Shown: one piece after another, positions 9,827 through 22,500 of the stretch
How the letters are laid out: each line of letters begins with the position of its first letter
Position numbering within the stretch: the stretch's first letter is position 1
Source: Lingula anatina
Lineage: Eukaryota > Brachiopoda > Lingulata > Lingulida > Lingulidae
Reading direction: 5' to 3'
DNA: 60,000 nt
Assembly: GCF_001039355.2 (NCBI RefSeq)
Contig: NW_019774681.1
Location: 160,632-220,631, forward strand
Translations under genes and position numbers: made by a program
The notes under the pieces: generated by a model
Told to the model about the DNA's origin: nothing
Database searches by the model: none
What the model saw: only the letters and a program-made list of their open reading frames with translations

Positions 9827-10612
9827 GCTTATGGATATGATAGGATATGATAGATTTTAATTTGTGTAATATTCTAGCAAAACAGAACAAATTAAATGTT
9901 TATTGTTATTCATGCCTCACTTTGATAAATGATATTCTTGATTCTGTACCATTTAACAGACCTAATGTTTTTTTAATGTGACAGACAGTCATCACTATTC
10001 ATATTCATGGAGAAAAATCAACAAACACTGACATCAGCAGTGCTAAAAATAGCTTGAATCTTTGTATGTGAGTGCTTTATATAATTCAGATAATTATCAA
10101 AATGTCAGATACAAACATTACTAACAATAGGATCTTTTGTAAGGTGCATGGATTTTGAAGTATTCAAATCTAAAGCCATAAATATTTGAATGCTGAAGAT
10201 TGACTTCATTTTCAGATCTAACATTTTACAGTTTCTACATTACATCATAGGTAACATTGAAAATTATATCTGTGCATGTTATTTCTGAGATATTGATTGT
10301 GGGAATTGTAACAGTTGTATGCAGCTGTTAGGAATGTTATTTAAAGTTGCATCAGACACGTCATCGTGGACATCTGTTCATCAACAAACGTTCAATTACA
10401 TAATGTTAGCTGTGCTGATGAAGCTTTTGCTAGTAATTTGCTTCCCAAATGCCACTAGTAATATGTCAGTGTTGATAAAAATTGGCACTGTGTTTATTTT
10501 TAGTGTGAACGCTCTACCATGCTTCAGTTAGTTTACTGATTTCTTGCTAGTAGAAAATGAGTTGTTTTTTTTTTATATTTTTATTTTATGCAGAGCAGTC
10601 GACACAAAGGTC
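9827..10612 (+). other. 3' flank / probable 3'UTR of HRC-like gene
   Basis: AT-rich, no gene seen. Whether it is transcribed depends on which poly(A) signal is used. Confidence 0.4.
9891..9896 (+). terminator. candidate proximal poly(A) signal of the HRC-like gene
   Basis: ATTAAA, the commonest variant poly(A) hexamer, 65 nt after the stop codon, with a T/GT-rich sequence following. Two canonical AATAAA hexamers occur farther on, so alternative 3' ends are possible. Confidence 0.3.
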
Positions 10613-10787
10613 GGGGCCGTAGCGATAGTCCGAAGGTTCAATAGTCCGAAGGTTCATTGGTCCGAATGTTCACTATAGAACCTTCGGACCAATGAACCCT
10701 TGATTAAAAAATCGATGAAAATGTTACCACTTTTCGGACCAATGAACCTTCGGACCAATGAACCTTCGGACTATCGAGACGCCCCCC
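10613..10787. mobile_element. small inverted-repeat element built of a 16-nt unit
   Basis: The left arm has consecutive units AGTCCGAAGGTTCAAT, AGTCCGAAGGTTCATT and GGTCCGAATGTTCACT. The right arm has the inverse (ACCTTCGGACCAATGA repeated), and both ends share GGGGC(C)GT..CGATAGTCCGAAGG. The middle is about 40 bp. Total about 175 bp, non-coding, in the possible 3'UTR of the HRC-like gene. Confidence 0.7.
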
Positions 10788-10932
10788 AAAGGTCCACTAC
10801 AGAAAGCCTTTGCTGATTTGTCTTTCTTAGAGATAAAGATTAATTAGAGCTTAAATTGTATTGTTCCTTTACATTCCATTCTGACTTTATGTCAGAGTTG
10901 CTGGTTCTCTTTTCTACTTTTGTAGTTGTACA

Positions 10933-10978
10933 AATAAACAAAATTAGTGTTTTGTTTGTGCTGTTGATTTGAAATAAA
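10933..10978 (+). terminator. candidate distal poly(A) signals of the HRC-like gene
   Basis: Two AATAAA hexamers at 10933-10938 and 10973-10978 with T/GT-rich DNA after them, about 1.1 kb past the stop codon. If used, the 3'UTR would include the 10.6 kb inverted-repeat element. Confidence 0.35.
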
Positions 10979-13060
10979 CTTTTCATTATCTATTTATCAT
11001 ATTGTAGTGCAATTGGAATTGCTGGGCTTGTACAAATGAGTGGCATTGTTCAAAAGAAAGTTTGCACTTAATTTGTTTACTTTTTGTAAAGTAAATAGAA
11101 AACCGAAATACTGATAGAAAATTATTCTTATGAAATGTAGCAAAGGTAACAGTAAAGACTGACTAAATTGAAAAGAAAAATGGCAATTCTCTCATTGCTA
11201 CTCATAAAGCCGATTTCAAAATTGCACTGTAAAGTGGGGATGTAAGCCTGTTGACTTTCTTTAAAAAATGCCCCAAATATCCATCAATGTTTTATCATTT
11301 ATCGAGTTGAGGATATAAGTTATTGCGAATAAATGGAAATGAAGCAACACCCCTCCCCAAGATGAGCTGTGTAGTGCACAATCAAGAGGCTCTTAGAATC
11401 ACAACTAACACATCATGGTGGCACCATTTACGTGGGGAATTGCGCCCCTCATCTCAACAAACACACTGCAATCGAGTAGCAAGACCTGTTTCATCGCCAC
11501 AGCCAGACGGGTAAATTCGACCCGATGACTGCAATTATCAGCAGTTCTCTGTTAAAGCTATAACGCTAGGCCCTACAAGCACGCTAACCCCCCCCCACAC
11601 ACACACACACACGCACACACACACACACAAAATGAAATTAGGCCGTTTTAGTATTTTATTGCAAACTGCTGGATGGACAGTTGGCTTCTTATGCAAGATG
11701 GACAAATAATCTCACTAAAACAGTCACCAACTTTTAACAACGAAAGAAATAAATTTGAAGTCGCTAACCGTGTGACAATTAGGTAGGCTTGAATCGTACA
11801 TATTACGTGCAATATGGGAAACATCTTTCTTTCCAAAATAAAACATAAACTTTCAAACCCGTTGCCACCTCCACTATCTGTCTAAATAGTTTGCTGTATC
11901 TCTTTCTAAAAGCTCTAGAATTGGCATTATGACATGGCATTAGAGGCAACTCTCTCTTCAAAATGGTGAAATGTGTTGGCAGAATCTTTTGAATCGTGAC
12001 TGTTGGCTACATTAAACAACTGACAACATTTAGCAAAGTTAACCTGCTTACTTTTGTAACCTCAATCAGCGAAATGGTGTTGAGATATCACCATACTAAT
12101 AGATATGAATTCCGATGTAAAATATTCCTATTATTCTGTCGCAGTGATTCCGTAGCATTTTTTTTTTTTTTTTTTTTTTTTTTTGATGATGATGAAAAAA
12201 AAACATAATTGAAATATTGTTTGTTGTATTTCGTTATTTATCCCACATAAGCTCTGGTTAGCCCAGAGTCCGTTTCCATGATGCACCCTGGTCTTAAAGT
12301 AAAGCTGCTTGAGGCATTGCCTAGTACTATGCCACTTAACTCTGGTATACAGGGTGGGTTTTAAGAAAAATCCCCATCTCCCCCTTTCATCCTACCCTCT
12401 ATCAGGGTGACAGATTGATTTTCCACAGATATTCACAGATATGTCTCTAGATAAATAGACAGTCATTTTGGTCTGATGTCGCTTCAGTCAAAAATGCATG
12501 TCCACAATAATAACTGCTGCCCTGGCAGAGGATTCTTTCAACCTACGCGCGAACATCTGCTAATGGGAATCATACTCTGTTTCAAACCAAACAGAGAAAG
12601 TGAATTATGTTTATGAACTGAATAGTATACAAAGCCATAAGTTAAGCAATATTACGGTGATTTTGCCACCATGCATCTCTGCACATTCATTGAGCCCTTC
12701 GACGTTTGTTTACGGAATGAACTCGGCAGTGTAATTTGTTTAAAAACCTGCCGTACCATCTGTGGCTAATTAAAGAACTTTTAAACATAGCCGCGGCTTC
12801 CGAAAGCACGAACCTGTAAAACAAACACTGCTACCTTTACGAGAATCTGTTCAGCAATAACTGCAATATGCATTTACTCTTCTAAGGACACACTTTACTT
12901 TTTCTGTTGCAAGAAATCAGAAACTGATTAAGATAAGCTGATGCGGAATGGGTTTCACTATCTTCCTTATTTTTTACGGCCGAAACTGAAGCAGAGGCGC
13001 ATTTAGCTTATCTGTTTCGAAAGGTTCCTGTTGAGCGAAAAAAAAGTAATTTCAGTCTTG
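10979..13060. other. intergenic stretch
   Basis: No supported gene. A CA microsatellite is at about 11590-11629, a poly-T of about 26 at 12159, and a short slightly GC-richer stretch at 11340-11520 with no recognised product. Confidence 0.5.
11590..11629. repeat. (CA)n microsatellite
   Basis: A nearly pure CA run interrupted by one CG, directly after a short poly-C. Confidence 0.85.
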
Positions 13061-13062
13061 GA

Positions 13063-13222
13063 CCAATCCCGATGCACCTCCCTGTTGAATTCGGACCACG
13101 TCTCCAGTTTCGGCATCATCGTGAGTACGCTGGTCGACTGTAGGGAACACTCGTGTTTTGGTGGGCTGGACGACACGCGGAGAAGACGGCAGAAGCAGGA
13201 AAGATAAATAGGAGTTAATAAA
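13063..13222 (+). promoter_or_regulatory. candidate promoter and non-coding first exon of the KIF26-like gene
   Basis: A CCAAT box in NF-Y-like context (GGACCAATCC, CCAAT at 13063-13067) precedes a CpG-containing stretch that ends at a strong donor, AA|GTAAGT (exon end 13222). No ATG lies between about 13080 and 13222, as for a 5'UTR exon. A good acceptor upstream of the coding exon (ACATTTTCAG, ending 15430) could receive it. Association with KIF26 is inferred from order and strand only. Confidence 0.3.
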
Positions 13223-13891
13223 GTAAGTTTTTCAATTTCATTTGATAGAATTGCTTTTTTATATAATGCAGAATATTTTGCAGTATTTATTTTGATTATA
13301 TTTATTTATTCATTTATTTATATAATCAATAATGTTTTTCAACTCTAAGACCTAAATCGGACAGTGAAAGGTAAAAAAAAGTTTAACGTTACTGTGCAAA
13401 CGCTATTTCTGTGTTTTGAGTCCTCGAAAAAAAAAGGCACCATATCTCTCTTTCTCTGCGTATGTGATATATGTAGCTCATTCACCAGTCCCATTTCAGA
13501 AACATGTTGTGTGCAATTCAGTTAGGTTATTTTGGATCACGGTCACCCCATCGCTTGTCCTTTCTTTTCGCTTTATTAGTCAAACAATACAAAGCAGTCT
13601 ATCAGGTTTATTGGACCTGACTTGTTAATACAGTTTACGCACATGCGGTCTTTGCTCTCACGCGTCTATCCTTTTGCGATTTCTCCTTTTTCCCCTGGTT
13701 CGGTACTAATATTTTTCCTTAAACGTGTTGCTGGAATCCTCAGTTACAGAATCCAATTAGAGGCGGGGTGCATCTGTTTGCAATATATACACGGACACTA
13801 AAAAGATACTTAAACCAGTAAATTGAATCCCCTAGAAACATTCAGGCAATTGTTAACAACATATGCATAAAAAGGTCCATTTTGACAATCT

Positions 13892-14236
13892 TTATTCACA
13901 TGCGTTTCGATTATTTTCTTTTGGTATACACACCCATTTCACTTTTTTTGTTTGTTTTTGAAGTGAATGAAATTCGTTTTCGCTGCCAAGTATTTTAATA
14001 CAGCACAGATAATCCGAAGCGGCTAATGACCTGTAACGATGAGGCCTGTCCAGAAACCCAAACCTCATTCCGAGCAATAGCAACCCCTGCTCCACCTTTT
14101 CAAGACACCTCCACAAGATTGTGTTAATCAGATTGTCTAGCTGCTCGTTTAACTTGCAGCTTCGCGGCCAAAGAAGGGCGTAATGGAGCAAGGAGACAAG
14201 ACTTGTACAAACAAATTTGATAGTGGATCTGAACAC
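13892..14236 (-). pseudogene. possible retroelement ORF fragment (very tentative)
   Basis: A 114-residue minus-strand ORF whose first 45 residues (SLV..LLHYALLW, then QLDNLINTIL) loosely resemble the region after the catalytic core in some LINE reverse transcriptases. No catalytic motif is present. ORFs of this length are expected by chance a few times in the window. Confidence 0.12.
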
Positions 14237-14434
14237 ACGAACTAATGTCGACGGAGCAGAAAAGAGTAGAAATATCTCACATGTCTAAGTTTTTTCCCTG
14301 GGTAAACAGTACAGATACGACTTGACAAATGCCGTCTAGATTTTGAACTCTCTATCCTACTCCATTTAAAACGAGTTAACTTAATATCCAGAACGCCTTA
14401 ATTTAAGGTACGGATTTCCTTCCCTTCATCTCTC

Positions 14435-14440
14435 TCCCTT

Positions 14441-14502
<62 letters not shown>
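14435..14502. repeat. (CT)n(CA)n microsatellite
   Basis: A run of CT dinucleotides passes directly into CA dinucleotides for about 68 bases. Confidence 0.9.
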
Positions 14503-14504
<2 letters not shown>

Positions 14505-15498
14505 ACATTGACATACACGTGCATGTATATGTTTATATATCTTCAAAAGTTATCGGTCAAAATTAAATCTAAAATCGATCGATTTTCTTAAACGATATTA
14601 TTCAAATTAAGTACCTTCATAATTTGCTTGAGGTCTGGATAATTGAAAGTGGAGTAAAGGCGTCGTCATATTGCCAACAAGAACTTTAAACTTTAACAGA
14701 AATCAACCCTCAGAACATTATCAAGGAAATTACTTTGGCTTCCGGCGCTTGCTCACGTTGATGAATTCGGTAAACTATGAACTTAATGCGTTTGGAACGA
14801 CTTCAGAAGACTAGACTGGGATAAGTCAGGATTTACACACCGATCACAGGAGATAAACATTTGACTTGATGCCCCCTAATTGGCTTGATAAAGAAGCAAT
14901 CATTTACCTTTAATTGACCACAGGGCACAGGGATGCAGACAGCGGTAAATCAAACGGTACTTGATCAGCAGTCTTATCTTTGCACGCAGATACCATGACG
15001 TAATCCCTGAGAGGAGTGGTGGGGAGGGGGAGGGGGAGGTGAGAGAAATATGGTATCATGGGCAGATCTGAATAGATGGAAATCCATATTGTTTAATGTT
15101 TGTTTTATTTAGAATCCCAGGTTAAGGTAGATTTCATAATATGAATTATTGACAAGAAAACCTGCTACTGTTTTATGTTCTACCGGAAGAAAATGCAATT
15201 GATCTTTGAAAAAAAGAGAAAAGAAAGCGCCAATAGACTGATTCAGTAAATTAGCTTGTTTTTTAATGTAGAAACCCCATGCACAGTTTACCAGGATTCA
15301 TACACCAATCTGGAATTGGGATAAATCTAGGATTCGCAAATTGAAATATGATATACTTATTGAAGCGATGTAAACATGGGCACCCCGTGTAAGACAAACA
15401 ACAATTTGCATGATCTGATTACATTTTCAGTGTCCCTCCTCTAAGCCATTGTCCAGCAAACTCGCAGGAACATCAGCGGAAGAGTTGAGAGAAATTTA

Positions 15499-15570
15499 AG
15501 ACAAAGGTTTGCATTTAAAGTCAATAATCCAAAGGAAGACAAAGGTTTACATTTCATGTCAATATCCTTC
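15499..15570. repeat. short tandem duplication
   Basis: AGACAAAGGTTTGCATTT with its following AGTCAATAATCC is repeated 38 nt later as AGACAAAGGTTTACATTTCA with TGTCAATATCC. Confidence 0.6.
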
Positions 15571-16075
15571 TTAGTCAGTCAATGAGGATTTTGGCTGGAC
15601 GTACAGGCGTGTTCATTCGGTAGCTAGGTAGCGGAACCCCGTGCTGCAAATTTTAGTCTTTTTCACAAACTGATTTATTAATCGGACCTTTTGTCTACTC
15701 GATAGCCCATTACGCAGTGGCCTAAGACTCTGACCTAACAAGCGACACAAGCATATTTGTCCAATAATCTATCAAAGTCACACAAGCGCCTGACAAATTG
15801 CGACTTTTCTATCAAAACTGATCGTTTAAGTAAATTTGAGTAAGATGGACGCGATAGTCATTGGCCAGATGTGCGTGCGTGTGACACAAATCTTTTATTT
15901 AGAACTGAATTAGATTTACTATTTAGGCGATAACATGCAAATCCACAAATCCGCGACACTTAAAGGCCAGTCTGTCAATATTTGGGGGAGATTGGTAGAC
16001 GCGTTTTCCGGGACCGAGGGTGTAGAGTCCGCATTGCTTCCATTGGCATCGCGAGACGGACTGGTGCATTGAGCA

Positions 16076-16558
16076 ATGGGAGCCACGGAGTCGGTCCTAA
16101 ATGACCGGTCACCGCCATGGTCCGTTCATGGTCAAACGACCAAATCCCGAAATGTCAGGAATGTCACTATGTCAGCCCCTGGATCTCACCCTCTGAGAGG
16201 CAGAACCAACATTGCTGCTTTCCGCGACGTCAACCGGCTACACATTGCGAACGGCCGTCGGTCACAAGATGATCGCGACAGTGAGGCCTTTCAGTCGGCG
16301 TCACCCTACGGCCCTTTGGAATTTAAACATCAGAAACATGGGGTTAGCTCGGAGCCTGTAACAAAAGAATTTGACCAGGAAATTCAGCGGATTTCTAATT
16401 TAGTGAATGTTCTTGAAAGCCTTGAGAAGAACCTGCCAACTTGTGAGCCGCCGTGTCCTCCAAGCGAAAATCGGGAAGCTGTCGTGCCCGGTGTGTTATT
16501 GTCTTTTAACCGGACAATCCCTGCTGAAGAGGTTCTGCCGAAGAAAAGTGTGCGTTTT
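16076..16558 (+). CDS. KIF26-like: KIF26-like coding exon 1
   Basis: 161 codons. The ATG (GCAATGG context) has an in-frame TGA only two codons upstream at 16070-16072, which fixes the start unless upstream splicing intervenes. The donor TTT|GTACGT is phase 0. The N-terminus MGATESV fits the N-myristoylation pattern. The exon ends KKSVRF, a PP1 RVxF-type docking motif. CpG dinucleotides are denser here than in the flanks, as in a promoter-proximal exon. The exon is not conserved enough to identify alone; it is assigned by phase and position. Confidence 0.75.
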
Positions 16559-19500
16559 GTACGTATTTTTATTCATTCTTTTCATAAATAAACACAGAGA
16601 ATGATAAGTACATAAATTCAATTGCAAAAACGACAATTAATAACCGACGTTTATAGGGCCTGTATGGGGCCTACATTATCACACACTGTGTAATGATTAA
16701 TGTGTTAAAGTAATTTATTTTTAAAGTTTATCCGGCAGTCGACTTCATTATCTTTTTATTTCTCATCTCGTTTTAATAATGTGATAAGGAACCTGCACAT
16801 GGTTGTTAAGATATTCGATATACATCAACATGGTAAAAAAAAAAAAAAAGAATACCGCCACGTAGAACTGCTGCTACCGTAGCCAATTCTCGAGCGATGG
16901 TTTCTGCGGGAGTCGGGAACTGAGTAGGAAATGAATGAGATCGCAGAACGTGGAAAGAAGCTCCATGTGTACTTCCGTGGACCCTTCTTGTGGTCGTAAA
17001 CACTTCAAATACACGCGATGTTGGCATCGGTCAACACAGGTGGATATACTTACGATAATTAAATTGTTCACCTGTTTACTGAACATGATTGCCCACTGGA
17101 CACCACCTCCTTATATCTATCTTATTGTATTGGGGGATTACAATAGGCCTGTATATATAACTTATCGATGTAGGCAAGAACAGTAAAATTGCGATTTTGA
17201 TGTAAGATGCAGTTCAAAGGATTGGAATCATATTCCTCTGATATTTATTAACTAAAAGACGGTGTTTTAAGGACAGTTCGCTGACCAAGATATTAAAGAA
17301 AGCCAAGAGAGAGAGAGAAAAAAAACAAGAAAAAAAGTATCATAGTATCAAAGAAATGATTGAAATTATTAAAAAAAAAAAAAAAAAACGTTGTGTCCTC
17401 CAAATGAAAGTCGGGAAGCTATCGTTCGTTCAGTTAAGTATATGTATTGCGAGTTGCGACAAAACTTGCGAGGACATATTAATTAATTAACGTTACAATA
17501 GAGAGCATAGGCCCCGAAAGGAAGCGCTTGTTATAAATTTAAACGTAATGGCTTTTTGTTTTATATGAATTTAAAAACTAAAAAACTCAAATGTTGAGAC
17601 CTTGAGATAATTTTTACCTAATATTCATATAAAACTGTATGGAAAGACTTCAGAAGGCTTGCAACAACAAGATTGAAGTATCGCAAGCTACTAAGCAATG
17701 GTTTTGGCGCATCTTGAGTGCGTCAATTAGACCCCTAGGGGCTTTTCTTAGTGGTGAAAGATCGTCTGGGGGCGACCGCTATTTGCACAAAAATGTGAGT
17801 TATAAACGTCTATCTAAGATAGTGCATTATCACTGGGAAATATTTACCGAAAAGGTAGCAAATTTGTAAAAAAAATTCTCTTGTTCTAGGAACTTGGCGG
17901 CTGCAGGATGGCCAGTCGCCAGGCGACTTCTGCGACTTTTTCTCTGGAGCAGGGGGAAGTAGCCAGAGTAGAGCCAGTGTTACACGTGAGGGGCCACAGA
18001 GCGAAGTTGGACGGACAAATCGAAGTCAGTAGAGTGCCGACGCAAGTACGTATCTTATTTGGTTGCTTGTTGTCTTTTAAACATCCTTTTGAACGATTCT
18101 TATTATTTGATTGGAAGTTTTCAGAAGAATGAGTTTATATTATGCAGAGAATCAAAACTGAAGTGAAGAAAGGAAAGAAAATGAAGTAAATAGATAATTA
18201 TATAATGAATTAGTAAAAATAAATAACGATAATAATTATTTTAATAAGTACTTAAACAACAGGTATATTACAATGGAACAAAACAGGCCTCCTGTAGCTC
18301 TCCACCGAATGGGTCAGTATATATACTGTATATGTATATATACAACAACAGGGAGTTGGTGCATATGCTAGCTAGAAAAGCACTGAGACTGCAAACCCCC
18401 ACCAAGACAGTTAATTGATTTATTAATAAAGTGATGGATCACTGCCAAATTCTAATGGATTCTAAGTTGGCCTATTTTAGACCTATCCTGAAAATTTTTC
18501 AAAATCTCTCCGTGATTGAGTTACATCGTTTACTAGCAAGCAAACAAAGACCAAAATTAATATAACTCTTTAGGCACAGCTAGTATACATGTATACTTAG
18601 TAGTAGAAACCCAACTGTATATATAGTATTATAAATAGTATTATAAAGTTATACACAGTAAAGATTCATAATAAGGAGCAATGATGTGTGTCTTGGGACA
18701 GGGCCATTGATTGCAATGTGCAATGATGGCTGTTGCTTGTTACCAGATGAAAGGATTTTACCAAAGCATGACATACATTTTTAGCACAGGCAGAGTGAGA
18801 GGAACACCACACAAAGCATAGCTTAAATGTGAAAAGAAAAAAAAAGAGAAAAAAGAAATGTTTGCTTTTTTAATGAGTTTATGTCAGAAGTTTGTAGAAT
18901 TTCAGATTATAAACTGAAATATTTTTGCGAAGATATACACATAGTATATAATAGAAATGCATCGACAATTGTCGATTAAAAAAATTTCCTTTGTTGAAAT
19001 GCATGGTCCAATAATTTTTTACCCTCATTCATATTGAATGCACTCACATAAATGCAAAATCTTATCCCCCTCTTTATATTTTTTAATTCTTTTTCATTTA
19101 TTTTGTTTATTATTTTATGTGCATTGCCCTGCAGTGGAAATGCTGACCTGAATTAGATCAAGCTGTTCTGACCAGGATACAGATTTCAATCTGAAGAGTG
19201 CTTCTGTGCTATATTGGCATTGTCCAGTTCTAATGGGCTCTGTCACAAACACAATACTTTGAACCAGATTGCCCAAGCCATGAGACTTACATTCAAGAAC
19301 AACCTAGACAAGAATAATAACATTACTGTTCAGTATTGCCACCTTAAATTAGACCGTACCCTCTATCTTAGCCAGATATCTCATAAAACCTCGTTTTTTT
19401 TGTTGAGGATATAAAAACTGTGGTTAAAACTGATAGAGATCTGTCTGAGGATAACCCAAGTTTTGTCGTTTGAGATATTTCCTTTAAAGAATAACTGACT

Positions 19501-22500
19501 GGAAATGCTTGACATTTTAGAAATTATTTTCTGCAGGGAAAATAACCGGTTTGTCTGTTTGTTTAATTTGAAATATTACATTTGACAGTTGTGGTATTAA
19601 GAAAGTCTGTGCAAAGAATCTTTAATTTTCACCAACATTTTTTTTTGTCTTATGAATATAAGTAAACTTTTTCTATGAAACCAGTTGTTTTAACATTTCA
19701 ATTTGATCCTAAACATGAAATAATTTACCAAACCTTGACAAACTATCTGTCTGTTAAGAAATTTAATGTGCAGATTGACTCGTGTAGCTATTTTGGTGGT
19801 GTTAAGATGGCACCAAGGTGAGTTGAACCTCAGAACAAGGAGATAATATGCCCAGGGTCTCCTCAGTCAGTTTATGGACCTTGTCCAATTTGGTAATCAA
19901 ATTTGCAGCTGATTAAATCAGAGAAAACATTAATTAGCTGATGGTGTCTGGCTGTAAATAACTAAGCATGTCTTAAGTTAGTGATCTTATTGGATGACGC
20001 TTGAGGTTTATTTTCTATGACATCACTTTGTTTTGAGATACTTCAGATGATCAGAAATAACAAATTGTTTGAAAATATTTATGGGAGCTAGGGTTAGACA
20101 TAGCTGAGCTGCAGTTGTAAGTTTACCCAAGTGGCATACATGGTCTGGACATTTATCTTTAGATTTCACTCATCTCAGGGAAAGCATCTCTCATCAGATC
20201 ATGGTTATCTTAAGTTTAGATAAAAATGTACATTTCTGTTTGATCATTGTGACAATTGATTTGCCTGGAACTGTAGTGTTATGCCAAATGTTTGGTGCTG
20301 CTGTGTAATGTTTAAATATATTCACCTGACACTGACGAGACATTGAAAATTCAATTTCTCTGTGTTTTCTTTGCTGAATAAAATGCCCTTTAAAACAGTG
20401 TTTGATAGATAATTTTTTACATAATTACAGACTGAAAATCTACAGAAGACGGTTGTAGCCAGAGTACCTTCCCCTTTGCCGCAAAAATACAGTCGAGAAA
20501 GCCGTCCCAGACGAGGAGCAGGAAGGTGGTGCGAGCACTGTAATATCCGCCTGCTGGAGTTGAAAAGACAGGCAGTCAGAATTCTCATCCCAATACAGAA
20601 GTTAAGACATCTGTATGCACACAAGGTATGGTTTGTTTGCATTTTGTTGAAAAAAAAAGAAATGGAAAAAAATACAGATTTGATTGCCATTATTTGTGTT
20701 GTTTCTTCTAGAAAGTAGTAACACTGTTAAAGACACTTTAGCTCTGTTATTAAATGAAGGATTATTGAAGTTTTCTTTTATTGCATCATTGTAGGACAAT
20801 GTTATTTTTGACATGTTTTTATACACTGTTCAAGTTATCTTTACATGAGATTTTAGGTCCACAGAAACTTTTTGACTTAGATGGGTAGACATTGATAAGA
20901 TGCTGAGCATTCCAGGCAGCAGGTATTTAAACAGTTCATAGTCGATTAAAGCAGACCTTTAATGTTGATACACATAAGAAGATGAACTCTCCTTTCAGCA
21001 GACCTGTACAACTGTTTTTTAATGTGGTCTTTTAACATTCATCCCAGCAGAGTCAATTACCTCTCTCTTTTTTAATCCGAAAACACATGGCTCACCAAGA
21101 TATCGGTTGATTTTATCAGTACTGAAAAAGTGTCCGGGAAGTCTTGATTGAGGGAAGCAGAGGTGCTTTCTATAAACTTCCAGTTGGTTCATTCAGTTTG
21201 CAGCCATTAGAATTTAATGTACAGGCTGCAACCTGAGATCTGTGATTGGGGTAAATTGCTACTATATAAGGTACTGCAAACCATCTCCTATCACTTGAAT
21301 GTAATGGGTATCAGACTCCTGTTTACCTAGTTGAAATTTATGTAAAGGCCAAGAGACAATGAAGGCTGTTTTTCTTTTTCTTTCCATTAGTGTCACTAGC
21401 AGTGTGTAACATTAGTTCATGTGATGAGGGGAAGGATGTGTATACAAATATTATGAGGGATGGAGACCTTTTCCGTGTTGGCTACTGGCTGGCTCCTTGA
21501 GCTTACATGTACCAATGGTCAGTCTTAATGTGAAGGGTCTTCCACCTTGCCCCACCTATAAAACATACACTTTATATATTACTAAGTTTTCTCATAATTG
21601 GGCCCTCTGAATGAATATTATAAACAGTTTGAAAGATGGAGTGTTGAAGCAAGTTAGTGGCTTAGAGACTAGTCTCCAGTTTGTACTATTTGTTTGTATT
21701 TAGATTAAAACAGTTCAACATGCTGCTTAAGTAGGATTACAGTAACTGAGAGTCAACAGTTAAAGGAGTGTTTACCTCTCAGGTGAAGAATGTGTTGGAA
21801 TTCATTTTTGAAGTGAGAAATAAAGAATATTGATCCGTGGAGAAAAGGATTCTGCCTGCTCCAAATCATATAAATTACGGTGGGTATATTTATTTATAAC
21901 CCTTAGTTTTCTTTGAAATCCAGGAGCTTGAACTGAGAGCTATGAAATAATTCATGACTTGTGTTTCTATAATGGTGAAATAAATGTTGTACTTTTAGAA
22001 TTGCAGATGGTGTGTATTATGAACACTGGCTAAGTCTTTTTGGCTGTAATTCAAAGTACCTAACATGTTCTCAAAAATTTAGCTTTTATTTTTATCAAAA
22101 TATCATACCTTATAGTATTTATATTATAAACTAAGGTGTCAGTGTATATTATTCATAAAATTGCTTGGTTAGTAAGTTTGATCCCTGATAGTATAAAAAA
22201 GTTGTCATTTAATATGCAGGTGTTCACTGTGTAGTTTTGATCATTTGGTGGTGATCACAATGATGGATAATGAGAAAGGCTTATGTATCTTTGTTGTATG
22301 GTGTAAATGCTACTGCCTAATCTAAGTTGATTCTCCCAGGGCTGTGTACACAACCTGACCAGCTTGAACTGGCAAGGGACCAACTGTGATGCCAGTTATA
22401 TATTTCTGAACTAAGTTAGTCTAGTTGTGAACAAAGCATAAGTCGTATCCAGAGGTAAAATTCGCAAGAGGTAAATTTCACTTGCACAACTCACTAGTGA

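Larger units (their letters stand above)
13223..15430 (+). other. possible 5' intron or intergenic DNA before KIF26-like coding exon
   Basis: Contains a CT/CA compound microsatellite (about 14435-14502) and a G-rich purine run (about 15010-15040). A 115-codon minus-strand ORF (13892-14236) is treated separately. No other feature seen. Confidence 0.4.

Noticed and set aside
18960-18977. ATCGACAATTGTCGAT palindrome as an operator
   Set aside because: A single short palindrome in an AT-rich animal intron, with no supporting context.
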